The notes: generated from the sequence alone by a model not told the origin. A stretch of DNA of 64,000 nt from Neisseria gonorrhoeae (GCF_003315235.1 NZ_QNRU01000006.1:1-64000); one strand, 5' to 3'. Shown: positions 38,782-48,915, numbered from the stretch's first letter. Numbers and translations are program-made.

Positions 38782-39675
38782 TTACGGCGTTTTATAGCGG
38801 TTGTACATAAACAGATACTGCGTCGGAAAACGGCGTATCCAATATTCGGTATTGCGGTTGAACACGGCGGCATCGTGGGCTTTGTTGCCGTTCAATTCCC
38901 CTTGGACGGGGCGGATGTGCAACACGAAGCCTTGTCCGTCGGGCAGGCGTTCGCAGCAGAAAAACAGGGTTTTCACGCCTTTGACGTGTGCCAATTTTGC
39001 CGCCAGTGTCATGGTGTATGCAGGTTTGCCGAAAAAATCCGCCCACACGCCGCCGCCTTCCTGCGGAGAAGGGACGTGGTCGGGCAGGATGATGGTTGCC
39101 TCGCCCGCGCGCAGGGCCTTGATGATTTGTTTGACCCCTTGTATGCCGGTGGGCGCGGTTTTGCCTTTGCCGCGCACCCTGCCCGCCTGCATGATTTTGT
39201 CTATCGCTTTGATTTTCGGCGGCTTGTACATGGCGGTCAGGTGGAACGGAAGCTGCTGGCTGATGTAGCGTCCGCCCAAATCGTAGCTGCCGATGTGCGG
39301 CGTGATGAACAGCAGCCCTTCGCCCTTGTCCAAAGCCTGCTGCACGTGTTCCCAGCCGTGTACCGCTTTGAACATTGTTTCGATGTCTTCCGGTTTTTTG
39401 AAAAACGCGGGGGCAAGTTCCAAACCGCATTTTGCCGTTTCCGCAAAAACGGCTTTGACCGTCTGCGTGTCGGGGTTCAAACCCGCCTGCCGCATATTGG
39501 CGACGATGCGCGCGCGGTCTTCCTTTAAAAGGTAAAACGCCAGATGTCCGAGCCGGTTTCCCAGCGTGTGCAGACAGGAAAGCGACAGCAGGGAGAGGCA
39601 TTTGAGCAGGGCGGTCAACAGGATGTGCATGGCGGTTCGCAAAGGGGGAAACAGCCTGAATTGTAAACGAAACAT
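38782..39675 (-). CDS. lpxL2: Lipid A late acyltransferase (HtrB/LpxL family)
   Basis: A lysophospholipid acyltransferase-fold protein of about 297 residues. An N-terminal membrane anchor (HILLTALLKCLSLLSLSC) is followed by the catalytic HX4D motif in TPHIGSYD, then AMYKPPKIKAIDKIM and ILPDHVPSPQEGGGVWADFF. Such enzymes add the secondary fatty acid to lipid A. In meningococci the homologue next to metK is LpxL2; I use that name on position and memory. The start is uncertain: 39675 lies at the edge of an uptake sequence, and the next ATG is 39630. Confidence 0.82.
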   Translation of the reverse strand: MFRLQFRLFPPLRTAMHILLTALLKCLSLLSLSCLHTLGNRLGHLAFYLLKEDRARIVANMRQAGLNPDTQTVKAVFAETAKCGLELAPAFFKKPEDIETMFKAVHGWEHVQQALDKGEGLLFITPHIGSYDLGGRYISQQLPFHLTAMYKPPKIKAIDKIMQAGRVRGKGKTAPTGIQGVKQIIKALRAGEATIILPDHVPSPQEGGGVWADFFGKPAYTMTLAAKLAHVKGVKTLFFCCERLPDGQGFVLHIRPVQGELNGNKAHDAAVFNRNTEYWIRRFPTQYLFMYNRYKTP

Positions 39676-39696
39676 GCCGTCTGAAAAAGGGAAGTA

Positions 39697-39725
39697 TTGC
39701 GGCAATATGCCTTTTCTGCTACGAT
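39697..39725 (+). promoter_or_regulatory. Sigma70-type promoter of the small RNA
   Basis: TTGCGG and TACGAT are separated by exactly 17 bases. Transcription would start near 39732, directly before the run of hairpins. Confidence 0.65.
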
Positions 39726-39731
39726 GCGCGC

Positions 39732-39853
39732 TGCATTAAGAGTTGGGAATTCCATGCCAACCTGCTTTTCAAACGGAAAGGTAAGGTGGACGGTTGAAAA
39801 ACCGATGTGGCTCGCCGGAGCAATCCAAACCCGCTTGATGCGGGAATTTTTTT
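39732..39853 (+). ncRNA. Candidate structured small RNA upstream of metK
   Basis: Five consecutive hairpins can be drawn by hand in about 122 nt: GTTGG/CCAAC (39742-39761), CTTTTC/GGAAAG with loop AAAC (39765-39780), CGGTT/AACCG with a GAAA tetraloop (39791-39804), GCTC/GAGC (39810-39821), and the terminator CCCGC-TTGAT-GCGGG followed by AATTTTTTT (39830-39853). A good promoter precedes it. A further hairpin GTACG-AAA-CGTAC (39858-39870) follows. metK has its own promoter-like sequence beyond the terminator, which favours an independent sRNA over a metK leader. I do not recognise a known riboswitch consensus. A 66-codon open frame overlaps it but looks non-coding. Confidence 0.6.
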
Positions 39854-39939
39854 GCCTGTACGAAACGTACGGACAGAGATTCCAAAGCGCCGTTTAAATA
39901 GGAATATTTCTCAACTGAATGGCACGAATAGGGAAATTT

Positions 39940-39948
39940 TGCTATATT
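39940..39948 (+). promoter_or_regulatory. Extended -10 promoter candidate for metK
   Basis: TGCTATATT matches an extended -10 (TGnTATAAT). It lies about 75 bases before the metK start and after the small RNA terminator. Confidence 0.45.
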
Positions 39949-40020
39949 TCCCGCTGTCGACATTATGTTCATACAACATGCTGTCTGAAGAAGATGGTTT
40001 GTTTTTCAAGGAAAATTTCA

Positions 40021-41190
<1,170 letters not shown>

Positions 41191-41210
41191 TTCCGGTTTG
41201 AAAATCAAAA

Positions 41211-41238
41211 ATGCCGTCCGAACAGTTCAGACGGCATT
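41211..41238. terminator. Bidirectional DUS-pair terminator
   Basis: ATGCCGTCCGAA (one mismatch to the uptake sequence) and a perfect inverse copy between convergent metK and dacB, followed by TTTTTA. Confidence 0.8.
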
Positions 41239-41254
41239 TTTATATTTTCCCGAT

Positions 41255-42664
41255 TCAGGCGCGGCGTTCTTTGCACATCAGTTTCGCATCCAGCCAGCCG
41301 TCGCCGCCGGAGATGATGTTTTTGGCAACGAAGTTGTCCAAGTCGGGCAGCAGGGAAACGGCGCGGCCGCTGTTGATGATGACGACCACCGCCATCGGTT
41401 TGTCGCCCAGCCAATAACCTGCAAGGGCGCGGACATTGTTGAGCGTGCCGGTTTTTAAGCGCAACAGCCCGCCGCTTTGTTTGAAGCGGTTGCGTAAAGT
41501 CCCGTCTGTGCCGGCGATGGGCAGCGTGTCGATGAAATCTTGTGCAAACGGGCTGAAATAAGCCGTTTCCAACATTTGCGCCATCATTCTCGCCGTTACC
41601 CTTTCTTTTCTGGACAGACCCGAACCGTTTTCCAAAACCAAATCAGCAACATCGATGCCCGATACGGCAAGTTCTCGCCGGACGGCAGACGCCGCCTGTT
41701 CGGAAACGGCGGGCAGTTTGCCGTCGCCGCCGAGTTTGAGGAAGACGGAACGCGCAATCAGATTGTCCGAACGCTTGTTCATGTCCGTCAAAATTTCCTT
41801 CATCGGTTTGGCGTGTGCAACGGCAAGCGTCTGCGCGCCTTCCGGTGTGTCGGCTATGCCGATGCCGTCTGAAATCCGTCCGCCGCCGAGCAGCCAGCGG
41901 TTGGTAAAACTTTGGCGGATCAGTTCGTCAAGCGCGAACATCCGGACACCGACAGGCTTGCCCAAACAGCTTTCGGGAATATTGCCGCGCAATTTCAGCG
42001 TATTGCCCGAAAAAGATGCGCGCATCAGTTTTTTGACCGAAGGGCAGGCAGCTTGGGAGGCGGTAATTTTCAAGTTGTTTTGGGCAAAAATATGCGGCAA
42101 AGGCGGATCGGTGAGGATGTCGGTACTGCCGGCGGCATTGCGTTCGGCGCGCACCATAACCATACCGGCAGACAGCATAGTCGGATTTGGGGGCGTCATA
42201 AACGGCGAACCGCTGTCGGCTTCAAAATGGTCGGGACTGCCGACTTCGCCCCACAGGCTGTGGTCGAGCATCAGGCGCCCCGTGATATTGCGGATGCCTT
42301 TGTCGCGCAACTGGCGTTGGACGGCAAGCAGGTTTTCCTGATTGAAAACGGGGTCGCCGCTGCCCGCCCAATACAGGTTTCCGTCAAGCGTGCCGTCGTT
42401 TACCGTACCGTTGCTTTTAAACTCGGTCGCCCAGCGGTAATTGCTGCCGAAGGTTTTGAAGGCGGCAAACGCGGTAACGAGCTTCATCGTGGACGCGGGA
42501 TTGACGGGTATGCCGGCACGGTGGTCAATGATGACTTTTCCGCTGTCAAGCTCTTGGACATATACAGCGATTTCGTTTTGCGGAATGCGGCCGGTATCGA
42601 GCGCGTGTGCGGCGAGGGAGGCGAGAAGCAGCAGCAGGGAGGCCGCTGTTTTGGGGAAATTCAT
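41255..42664 (-). CDS. dacB: Penicillin-binding protein 3 (D-Ala-D-Ala carboxypeptidase/endopeptidase)
   Basis: A 469-residue class C low-molecular-mass PBP (PBP4 family). A signal peptide (AASLLLLLASLAAHA) precedes the catalytic motifs STMK (active Ser, about residue 60), SDN in RSDNLIARSVF and KTGT in LKTGTLNNVRALAG. A large insert between STMK and SDN is typical of DacB. It trims peptidoglycan cross-links in the periplasm. The start at 42664 gives the signal peptide directly; longer frames do not. Confidence 0.93.
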   Translation of the reverse strand: MNFPKTAASLLLLLASLAAHALDTGRIPQNEIAVYVQELDSGKVIIDHRAGIPVNPASTMKLVTAFAAFKTFGSNYRWATEFKSNGTVNDGTLDGNLYWAGSGDPVFNQENLLAVQRQLRDKGIRNITGRLMLDHSLWGEVGSPDHFEADSGSPFMTPPNPTMLSAGMVMVRAERNAAGSTDILTDPPLPHIFAQNNLKITASQAACPSVKKLMRASFSGNTLKLRGNIPESCLGKPVGVRMFALDELIRQSFTNRWLLGGGRISDGIGIADTPEGAQTLAVAHAKPMKEILTDMNKRSDNLIARSVFLKLGGDGKLPAVSEQAASAVRRELAVSGIDVADLVLENGSGLSRKERVTARMMAQMLETAYFSPFAQDFIDTLPIAGTDGTLRNRFKQSGGLLRLKTGTLNNVRALAGYWLGDKPMAVVVIINSGRAVSLLPDLDNFVAKNIISGGDGWLDAKLMCKERRA

Positions 42665-42762
42665 AGGTGAATCTGTTACATAAAAAAAGCAATTATAAGG
42701 CAAAGCCGGATAAGTGGGAACGCCGGGGCGGCGGACCGGCTTGTTTGCAGGGGAAATCACAT

Positions 42763-42786
42763 ATATAATAATCGTTACCATTATGA
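42763..42786. promoter_or_regulatory. Fur-like operator in the dacB/flavin-reductase divergent region
   Basis: ATAATAATCGTTACCATTAT is a good approximate palindrome of the NATWATNATWAT type seen at neisserial Fur sites. It lies about 45 bases upstream of the flavin reductase start, where a promoter would be. Confidence 0.5.
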
Positions 42787-42828
42787 AATGATTGAAACGC
42801 ACAAACTTAATATTCAGGAGGAATGATT

Positions 42829-43395
42829 GTGGCTAAGAAAATCAGTATTTTGGTGGGCAGCCTGCGCCGTGCTTCGTTTGCGCGCAAAGTGGCATTGAAT
42901 GCGGCGGAGATGTTCCCCGAAGGCTGGCAGGCGGAAATCGTCGAAATCGGACATCTGCCGCTTTACAATTTCGATTATGACGACCCTGAGGTGGAAGATG
43001 TGCCGCTGCCCGAAAGCTACACGGCTTTCCGCGAAACGATTAAGGCTTCGGACGGCATTTTGTTCGTTACGTCCGAAAACAACCGCACCATTCCCGCCTG
43101 TTTGAAAAATGCGGTGGACATCGGCTCGAAACCGAATGCCGACGTGGCTTGGAAAAACAAACCGGCCGGCATCATCAGCCATTCCGTCGGCAAGATGGGC
43201 GGTTACAGTTCCCAAAAAAACCTGCGCCTTGCCCTGTCGTATTTTGATATGCCCGTAACCGGACAGCCGGAAGTATTTTTGGGCAATTCGCCGACGCTGT
43301 TTGATGAAAACGGTAAGTTGATTGACTCGGCAAGGGATTTTGTTCAGTCATATATCAATCAGTTTGTCGGTTTGATTGAAAGAAATGCCAAATAA
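42829..43395 (+). CDS. NADPH-dependent FMN reductase family protein
   Basis: A 188-residue flavodoxin-fold reductase. The FMN phosphate loop is ISILVGSLRRASFARKVA, followed by LPLYNFDYDDPE, ILFVTSENNRTIPACLKNAV and the isoalloxazine-side motif KPAGIISHSVGKMGG. Relatives reduce flavins, quinones, azo dyes or chromate. AGGAGG at 42816-42821 is one base from the ATG at 42823 but seven from the GTG at 42829, so I use the GTG start. The Fur-like site suggests iron control, which fits a role in iron reduction or oxidative stress. A strong terminator follows. Confidence 0.85.
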   Translation: MAKKISILVGSLRRASFARKVALNAAEMFPEGWQAEIVEIGHLPLYNFDYDDPEVEDVPLPESYTAFRETIKASDGILFVTSENNRTIPACLKNAVDIGSKPNADVAWKNKPAGIISHSVGKMGGYSSQKNLRLALSYFDMPVTGQPEVFLGNSPTLFDENGKLIDSARDFVQSYINQFVGLIERNAK

Positions 43396-43410
43396 ACAAA
43401 CCAAATCGAA

Positions 43411-43446
43411 AAGCCGCAAAACCGGTTCGGGTTTTGCGGCTTTTTT
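43411..43446 (+). terminator. Rho-independent terminator after the flavin reductase
   Basis: AAGCCGCAAAACC and GGTTTTGCGGCTT, perfect 13-bp arms with a 6-base loop, followed by TTTT. Confidence 0.93.
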
Positions 43447-43763
43447 ATATGGGCCGGGCAGCGTCAAGGTTTGCCGTTTGCCGGATAATGCGCGGCAAAT
43501 GATCGGCGTGTTTAAAATCCCGCGTGTACGGCACGCCCCGCGCTCCGCAATGATAGGGGGCAGTTTCGTTTGAATCGGCGCACCGGGACGGATGCCCCCG
43601 CGCCGTCCCGATACCGGTTGTTCCGTATCGGTTGCCGCCGTGAAATGACGGACGGATGCAGAAATGTCGGCAGGCGTGAATGGAATGCAAGGCTTATCCC
43701 GCATATGTTGGCGGTTTTGCCTGCACGGGCGGTTTTATGTTCAAAATAAAATAAAGAGAAATA
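43447..43763. other. Gene-free stretch before the CitMHS permease
   Basis: 317 bases with no credible gene on either strand. A hairpin CGGGACGG/CCGTCCCG (43584-43610) is followed by GATAC/GTATC arms (43610-43630). The last 60 bases are AT-rich and presumably hold the permease promoter. Confidence 0.5.
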
Positions 43764-45077
43764 ATGCTGACGTTTATCGGATTGCTGATTATCGGGGTCA
43801 TCGTATGGCTGTTGCTGACGGAAAAAGTGTCGCCCATCATCGCATTAATCTTGGTGCCGCTGATTGGGGCGTTGCTGGCGGGGTTTGATGTATCCCAATT
43901 AAAAGAATTTTATTCGGGCGGCACGAAATCGGTGACGCAGATTGTGATTATGTTTATGTTTTCCATTTTGTTTTTTGGAATCATGAACGATGTGGGGCTG
44001 TTCCGTCCGATGATAGGCGGTTTGATTAAGCTGACTCGGGGTAATATCGTGGCAGTGAGTGTGGGGACGGTCTTGGTGTCGGTGGTGGCACAGTTGGACG
44101 GGGCGGGCGCGACGACGTTTTTATCGGTCGTCCCCGCCCTTTTGCCGCTTTACAAGCGTCTGCATATGAATCCTTACCTGCTGTTTTTGCTGCTGACTTC
44201 CAGCGCGGGGCTAATCAACCTTTTGCCGCGGGGCGGGCCGATCGGGCGGGTTGCAAGCGTGTTGGGCGCAGATGTGGGCGAATTGTATAAACCTTTGTTG
44301 ACGGTGCAAATTATCGGTGTGGTGTTTATCCTTGTGCTGTCCCTGTTTTTGGGTGTGCGTGAAAAAAGGCGGATTGTCCGGGAGTTGGGCGCGTTGCCCG
44401 CCGTGGCGGATTTGATAAAGCCGGCGCCTTTGTCGGAAGAAGAACAAAAATTGGCGCGTCCGAAACTGTTTTGGTGGAATGTCCTGCTGTTTTTGGCGGC
44501 GATGAGCCTGCTTTTTTCGGGCATCTTCCCGCCGGGTTATGTATTTATGCTGGCTGCAACGGCGGCGTTGCTTTTGAATTACCGCAGCCCGCAGGAACAG
44601 ATGGAGCGGATTTATGCCCACGCCGGCGGCGCGGTGATGATGGCGTCCATTATTTTGGCGGCAGGTACGTTTTTGGGGATTTTGAAGGGCGCGGGGATGT
44701 TGGACGCGATTTCCAAAGACCTTGTGCATATCCTGCCGGACGCGTTGCTGCCTTATCTGCATATTGCCATCGGTGTGTTGGGTATTCCGCTTGAGTTGGT
44801 TTTGAGTACGGACGCTTATTATTTCGGACTGTTTCCGATTGTGGAACAGATTACCTCGCAGGCGGGCGTTGCACCCGAAGCGGCAGGCTATGCGATGTTG
44901 ATCGGCAGTATCGTCGGTACTTTTGTTACGCCGCTTTCGCCGGCTTTGTGGATGGGTTTGGGTTTGGCGAAATTGTCGATGGGCAAACACATCCGTTATT
45001 CGTTTTTCTGGGCGTGGGGTTTGTCGCTGGCGATATTGGTCAGTTCGATAGCGGCAGGAATCGTGCCTCTGCCGTAA
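43764..45077 (+). CDS. CitMHS-family proton/citrate-type symporter
   Basis: A 437-residue inner-membrane carrier with about twelve hydrophobic segments, starting MLTFIGLLIIGVIVWLLLTE. Conserved features are QLDGAGATTFLSVVPALLPL in the first half and LSTDAYYFGLFPIVE plus GTFVTPLSPALWMGLGLA in the second. The family imports citrate or metal-citrate with protons; the actual substrate is not readable from sequence. It stands alone; the downstream 223-base gap contains one DUS and the promoter of the broken two-component system. Confidence 0.85.
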   Translation: MLTFIGLLIIGVIVWLLLTEKVSPIIALILVPLIGALLAGFDVSQLKEFYSGGTKSVTQIVIMFMFSILFFGIMNDVGLFRPMIGGLIKLTRGNIVAVSVGTVLVSVVAQLDGAGATTFLSVVPALLPLYKRLHMNPYLLFLLLTSSAGLINLLPRGGPIGRVASVLGADVGELYKPLLTVQIIGVVFILVLSLFLGVREKRRIVRELGALPAVADLIKPAPLSEEEQKLARPKLFWWNVLLFLAAMSLLFSGIFPPGYVFMLAATAALLLNYRSPQEQMERIYAHAGGAVMMASIILAAGTFLGILKGAGMLDAISKDLVHILPDALLPYLHIAIGVLGIPLELVLSTDAYYFGLFPIVEQITSQAGVAPEAAGYAMLIGSIVGTFVTPLSPALWMGLGLAKLSMGKHIRYSFFWAWGLSLAILVSSIAAGIVPLP

Positions 45078-45300
45078 ACGGCGAAGCCGCCTGAAGCCCG
45101 AATCGTTCCTGTGATCTGTCGCAGGCTTTGCCTGCCTGTCCGTGTGTTGCAATCGCGCCCCAATGCCGTCTGAAGGCGGTTGCCGGCGCGGTTTTTTTTG
45201 TGCCGCAGTTTTGAAAAATACCGGCAAGCGTAAAGGCCGCTAAATTGCGGCTAATTTTGGGGTGTTAGAATAGGCACGGTTTATTTTGAAGGGAAAGTTG

Positions 45301-45975
45301 ATGCGTGTTTTGCTGGTGGAAGACGATGCGATGATTGCGTAAGCGGTGTCGGCAAGTTTGAAAGACGGCGGCTATGCGGTGGATTGGGTCAAAAACGGCG
45401 CGCAGGTTGCGGCGGCTGCCGCTGCCCAGCCTTATGACTTGATGCTGCTGGATTTGGGTTTGCCTGGGCGGGACGGTTTGGATGTTTTGTCGGAAATACG
45501 CGCGGCAGGCTGTACCGTCCCCGTGCTGATCGTTACGGCGCGGGATGATTTGTACAGCCGGCTGAACGGTTTGGACGGCGGTGCGGATGACTATATCGTC
45601 AAGCCGTTCGATATGGCGGAGTTTAAGGCGCGGATGCGGGCGGTGTTGCGGCGCGGGAGCGGACAGGCGCAGGCGTGTCTGTCAAATGGTGCGTTATCCC
45701 TCAATCCTGCAACGTATCAGGTAGAAATTATTGCCGAGGGGAGGCAGGTGGCATTGAGCAACCAGGAGTTTTCGGTATTGCAGGCTTTGCTGGCGAGGCC
45801 GGGTGTGATTTTGTCGCGCTCGGATTCGGAGGACAAGGTTTACGGTTGGGGCGGGGAAGTCGAAAGCAATGCGGTGGATTTTCTGATTCACGGGCTGTGC
45901 AAGAAATTGGGTAAGGAAAGCATACAAAATGTGCGCGGTGTCGGCTGGCTGATGCCGCGTCAAGATGCCGTCTGA
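45301..45975 (+). pseudogene. OmpR-family response regulator with a premature stop (BasR/PmrA-like)
   Basis: The reading frame MRVLLVEDDAMIA is cut by TAA at 45340-45342, then continues in the same frame to the normal end. The stop sits where these regulators usually have Glu (GAA to TAA would be one change). Downstream are the phospho-acceptor in LMLLDLGLPGRDG, the receiver Thr and Lys (LIVTARDD, YIVKPFDM), and a winged-helix domain (SNQEFSVLQALLARPGV, NVRGVGWLMPRQDAV). Restart at the GTG at 45346 would lose the acidic pocket. The final codons and stop are a DUS. It is followed after 12 bases by its kinase. Confidence 0.85.
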
Positions 45976-45987
45976 ACAGGAACGAAG

Positions 45988-47308
45988 ATGCCGGACCGTT
46001 TTTTTAAAATTTTAAAACATTCGCTTCAGGTCAGAATCAGCCTTGCCCTGATTTGGATGTTTGTTCCGCTGGCAATGCTTGCAGGTATGTTTTCCTACTA
46101 CGAAACCTTCCACGAAACGGAAGCGTTGCAGGACGACCTGCTCCGTCAGGCGGCATTGTATGTCGGCCCTGATTCCAAACCCGAAACTTTGCCCGAAGGC
46201 GACGGCGATACGCGTATTTTGGTACAGATGCCGCGGCAGGAAGACCCTGTTGTCAGCCTGCCCGCGCATCTGGCGGACGGTCTGCACACGCTTCGGGCGG
46301 ACGGGGACGACGATTATTACCGCGCCTATATCCGCACGACCGAACAGGGACGGATTGCCGTCATGCAGGAAAACGAATACCGTGAAGATTTGGCGGAGGA
46401 TGCGGCACGGCAAAGCGTGTTGCCCCTGTTGGCGGCACTGCCGCTGATGATACTGCTGACTGTGTGGATTACGCACAAAGCCATGCGCCCCGTCCGCAAA
46501 TTGTCGCAAAGTCTCGAACAACGCCGAATCAACGGCCTGTCTGCTTTGAGTGTGTACAATATTCCCAGTGAAATCAGAGGGTTCGTAACCGCCATCAATC
46601 TGCTTTTGAAACGTGTTGATGAAGATATACGCCGCCGTCAGCGGTTTGTCGCCGACGCGGCACACGAATTGCGTACGCCGATGACTGCCCTTTCCCTTCA
46701 GGCGGAACGGCTCAACAATATGCCGCTCCCACCCGATGCGGGGCGGCAGTCCGCCGTTTTGCAGCAGAGCATCAGGCGCAACAAACACCTGCTCGAACAG
46801 CTTTTGGCACTGGCGCGTTCGCAGTCGGACGAAACCCCCCTTGGCGAAAACGACATTCGGTCTGCAAAGCCGTTTCCGCCAAGTGTTGCAGGAACTGATG
46901 CCGCTGGTTTTGGAAAAACGTCAGGACATCGGTGTGGCGGTCGGAGGCGATGTCGAAGTGTCTGCCGACGAAACGGAAATCTATACGCTGGTTAAAACCT
47001 TTGCCGACAACGCGGTATGTTACACGCCGCCCGAGGGCAGGATAGATTTGGGTTTCACGGACGAAGGGAAATATCTCGCCGTGTGGGTGGAGGATAACGG
47101 GAACGGCATTCCCGAATCCGAATGCGCCCGCGTCCTCGATCCGTTTTACCGTATTTTGGGAACGGAGCAGCAGGGGGCGGGGCTGGGGCTGTCGATTGCC
47201 GACACGCTGGCCAAAAAATACGGCGGATATTTGGAACTGACCGACAGCCGACGTTTCGGACACGGGCTGTTGATACGCGCGCTGTTGGACAAGGAAACCC
47301 TGAAATAG
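45988..47308 (+). pseudogene. Sensor histidine kinase, frameshifted (partner of the broken regulator)
   Basis: The first frame gives a transmembrane helix (LALIWMFVPLAMLAGMFSYY), a periplasmic loop, a second helix, a HAMP segment (RPVRKLSQSLEQRR) and the H-box FVADAAHELRTPMTAL. It loses frame after GENDIR near 46860. One extra T at about 46861 accounts for it; removing it continues LQSRFRQVLQELMPLVLEKR in the other frame. The ATP-binding part follows with TFADNAVCYTPPEG (N-box), EDNGNGIPE (G1) and GAGLGLSI (G2), ending at 47308. Both halves are otherwise intact, so the break looks recent. Confidence 0.85.
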
Positions 47309-47312
47309 ACAG

Positions 47313-47340
47313 ATGCCGTCTGAAGGCTTCAGACGGCATT
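47313..47340. terminator. Bidirectional DUS-pair terminator
   Basis: Inverted uptake pair with a 4-base loop between the convergent kinase remnant and rng, followed by TTTTTT. Confidence 0.85.
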
Positions 47341-47342
47341 TT

Positions 47343-48836
47343 TTACATCAGCACAATATCGTATTGTTCCTGCGTGTAAGCGGTTTCGACCGCCAAAGAA
47401 ATCGGTTTGCCGATGAAATCTATCAGCATTGCCAAGGATTGCGATTCTTCGTCCAAAAACAAATCGATGACGTTGGGGGCGGCGAGGATGCGGAAACTTT
47501 CGGCATCGTAACGGCGCGCTTCGCGGACGATTTCGCGCTGGATTTCGTAGCATACGGTTTGCGGCGTTTTCAGGCGGCCCCTGCCTTGGCAGGAAGGGCA
47601 GGGTTCGCAGAGGACTTGGTTTAAGTTTTCGCGCGAGCGTTTGCGCGTCAGCTCGACCAGCCCCAGGCTGGTAAAACCGTGCAGGGTAACGCGGGTACGG
47701 TCGAAGGCGAGGGCTTTGGCAAGCTCCTGCAACACGGCTTCGCGGTGGCTTTCCTGCGCCATATCGATGAAGTCGATGATGATGATGCCGCCAAGGTTGC
47801 GCAGCCTTAATTCGCGGGCGATGGTGTGGCAGGCTTCGAGGTTGGTGCGGAAGATGGTTTCGTCGAAATTGCGCGCGCCGACGAAGCCGCCGGTGTTGAC
47901 ATCGATGGTGGTCATGGCTTCGGTGGACTCGATAATCAGGTAGCTGCCGAAGTTGAGGTTGACGCGCGGTTGCAGGGCGCGGCTGATTTCCTGTTCGATG
48001 TTGTGGGTTTCAAACAGCGGGCGTTCGCCTTTGAACAATTCTATCCTGCCCAATGCGCCGTGGACGTATTGTTCGGCAAAACGCGTCATGCGCCCGTGGT
48101 TTACGGTGGAATCGACGAGGATTTTCTGCGTGTCGCAGCCGACCATATCGCGCAACACGCGCAGGCTTAAAGGCAAATCCTGATAAAGCAGGGTTTCCGG
48201 CGGCCGGATTTTCGCCTGTTCTTGGATGTGTTCCCACACTTTGGTCAGGTAGTCGATGTCGGACTGGAGCTGTTCGTCGGTGGCGTTTTCGGCGTTGGTG
48301 CGGATGATGTAGCCCCGGCAGGCATTTTCCGGCAGGAGCTTGTCGAGGCGTTCGCGCAGGCTGCTGCGTTCGGCATCGTCTTCGATGCGTTGGGACACGC
48401 CGATGTGGTCTTCTTGCGGAAGGTGGACGAGGAAACGCCCCGCCAGCGAGATTTGGGTGGAAAGCCGCGCGCCTTTGGTGTTGATCGGGTCTTTGATGAC
48501 CTGCACCAAAACCGACTGCCCTTCAAACAGCATATGTTCGATGCGCTGGGTTTCTTCGGGGTTGCGGCGTTGTTCGAGGACATCGACGATGTGTAAAAAC
48601 GCCGCGCGTTCCAAGCCGATGTCGATAAACGCGCTCTGCATCCCGGGCAGTACGCGGCGCACCACGCCCAGATAGATATTGCCGACCAGGCTGTGCCCGC
48701 TGTTGCGCTCGATGTGCAGCTCGCAGATATTGTTTTCCTCCAACACCGCCACGCGCGTTTCCTGCGGCGTGATGTTGACCAATATCGTTTCGGGCGGGCG
48801 CGCGATGTCTTTGGGGATGGGGAGTCCTGACAACAT
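47343..48836 (-). CDS. rng: Ribonuclease G
   Basis: A 497-residue endoribonuclease. An N-terminal S1 domain (LVGNIYLGVVRRVLPGMQSA) is followed by the RNase E/G catalytic core with the metal-site DVNTGGF, IIIIDFIDM and the zinc-link cysteines CEPCPSC. It lacks the long C-terminal scaffold of RNase E. It matures 16S rRNA 5' ends and decays mRNAs. The start at 48836 (MLSGLPIPKDI) is preferred over an ATG 23 codons upstream, which would read through an inverted repeat in the leader. Confidence 0.95.
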   Translation of the reverse strand: MLSGLPIPKDIARPPETILVNITPQETRVAVLEENNICELHIERNSGHSLVGNIYLGVVRRVLPGMQSAFIDIGLERAAFLHIVDVLEQRRNPEETQRIEHMLFEGQSVLVQVIKDPINTKGARLSTQISLAGRFLVHLPQEDHIGVSQRIEDDAERSSLRERLDKLLPENACRGYIIRTNAENATDEQLQSDIDYLTKVWEHIQEQAKIRPPETLLYQDLPLSLRVLRDMVGCDTQKILVDSTVNHGRMTRFAEQYVHGALGRIELFKGERPLFETHNIEQEISRALQPRVNLNFGSYLIIESTEAMTTIDVNTGGFVGARNFDETIFRTNLEACHTIARELRLRNLGGIIIIDFIDMAQESHREAVLQELAKALAFDRTRVTLHGFTSLGLVELTRKRSRENLNQVLCEPCPSCQGRGRLKTPQTVCYEIQREIVREARRYDAESFRILAAPNVIDLFLDEESQSLAMLIDFIGKPISLAVETAYTQEQYDIVLM

Positions 48837-48857
48837 GGTTTTTCCTGAAAATGTAAT

Positions 48858-48915
48858 AAAAATATTTTTGCATCCGTTCCGCCCCGCCGCGCAGAGCGGG
48901 TGCAAAAATATTTTT
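48858..48915. promoter_or_regulatory. Long AU-rich inverted repeat in the rng leader
   Basis: AAAAATATTTTTGCATCC at 48858-48875 and GGGTGCAAAAATATTTTT at 48898-48915 are inverse copies with one mismatch, around a 22-base GC-rich loop. It lies 22 bases before the rng start and would form a stable hairpin in the 5' untranslated mRNA. Confidence 0.6.

Noticed and set aside
39732-39853. SAM riboswitch for metK
   Set aside because: No match to the SAM-I, SAM-II or SAM/SAH consensus that I can see; only the position next to metK suggests it.
39697-39897. 66-codon plus-strand open frame upstream of metK
   Set aside because: It overlaps a promoter, five hairpins and a terminator; its composition is mixed and it has no ribosome site, so a structured RNA explains the region better.
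43348-43704. Minus-strand open frame opposite the flavin reductase terminator
   Set aside because: It runs through a perfect rho-independent terminator and has no protein-like features.
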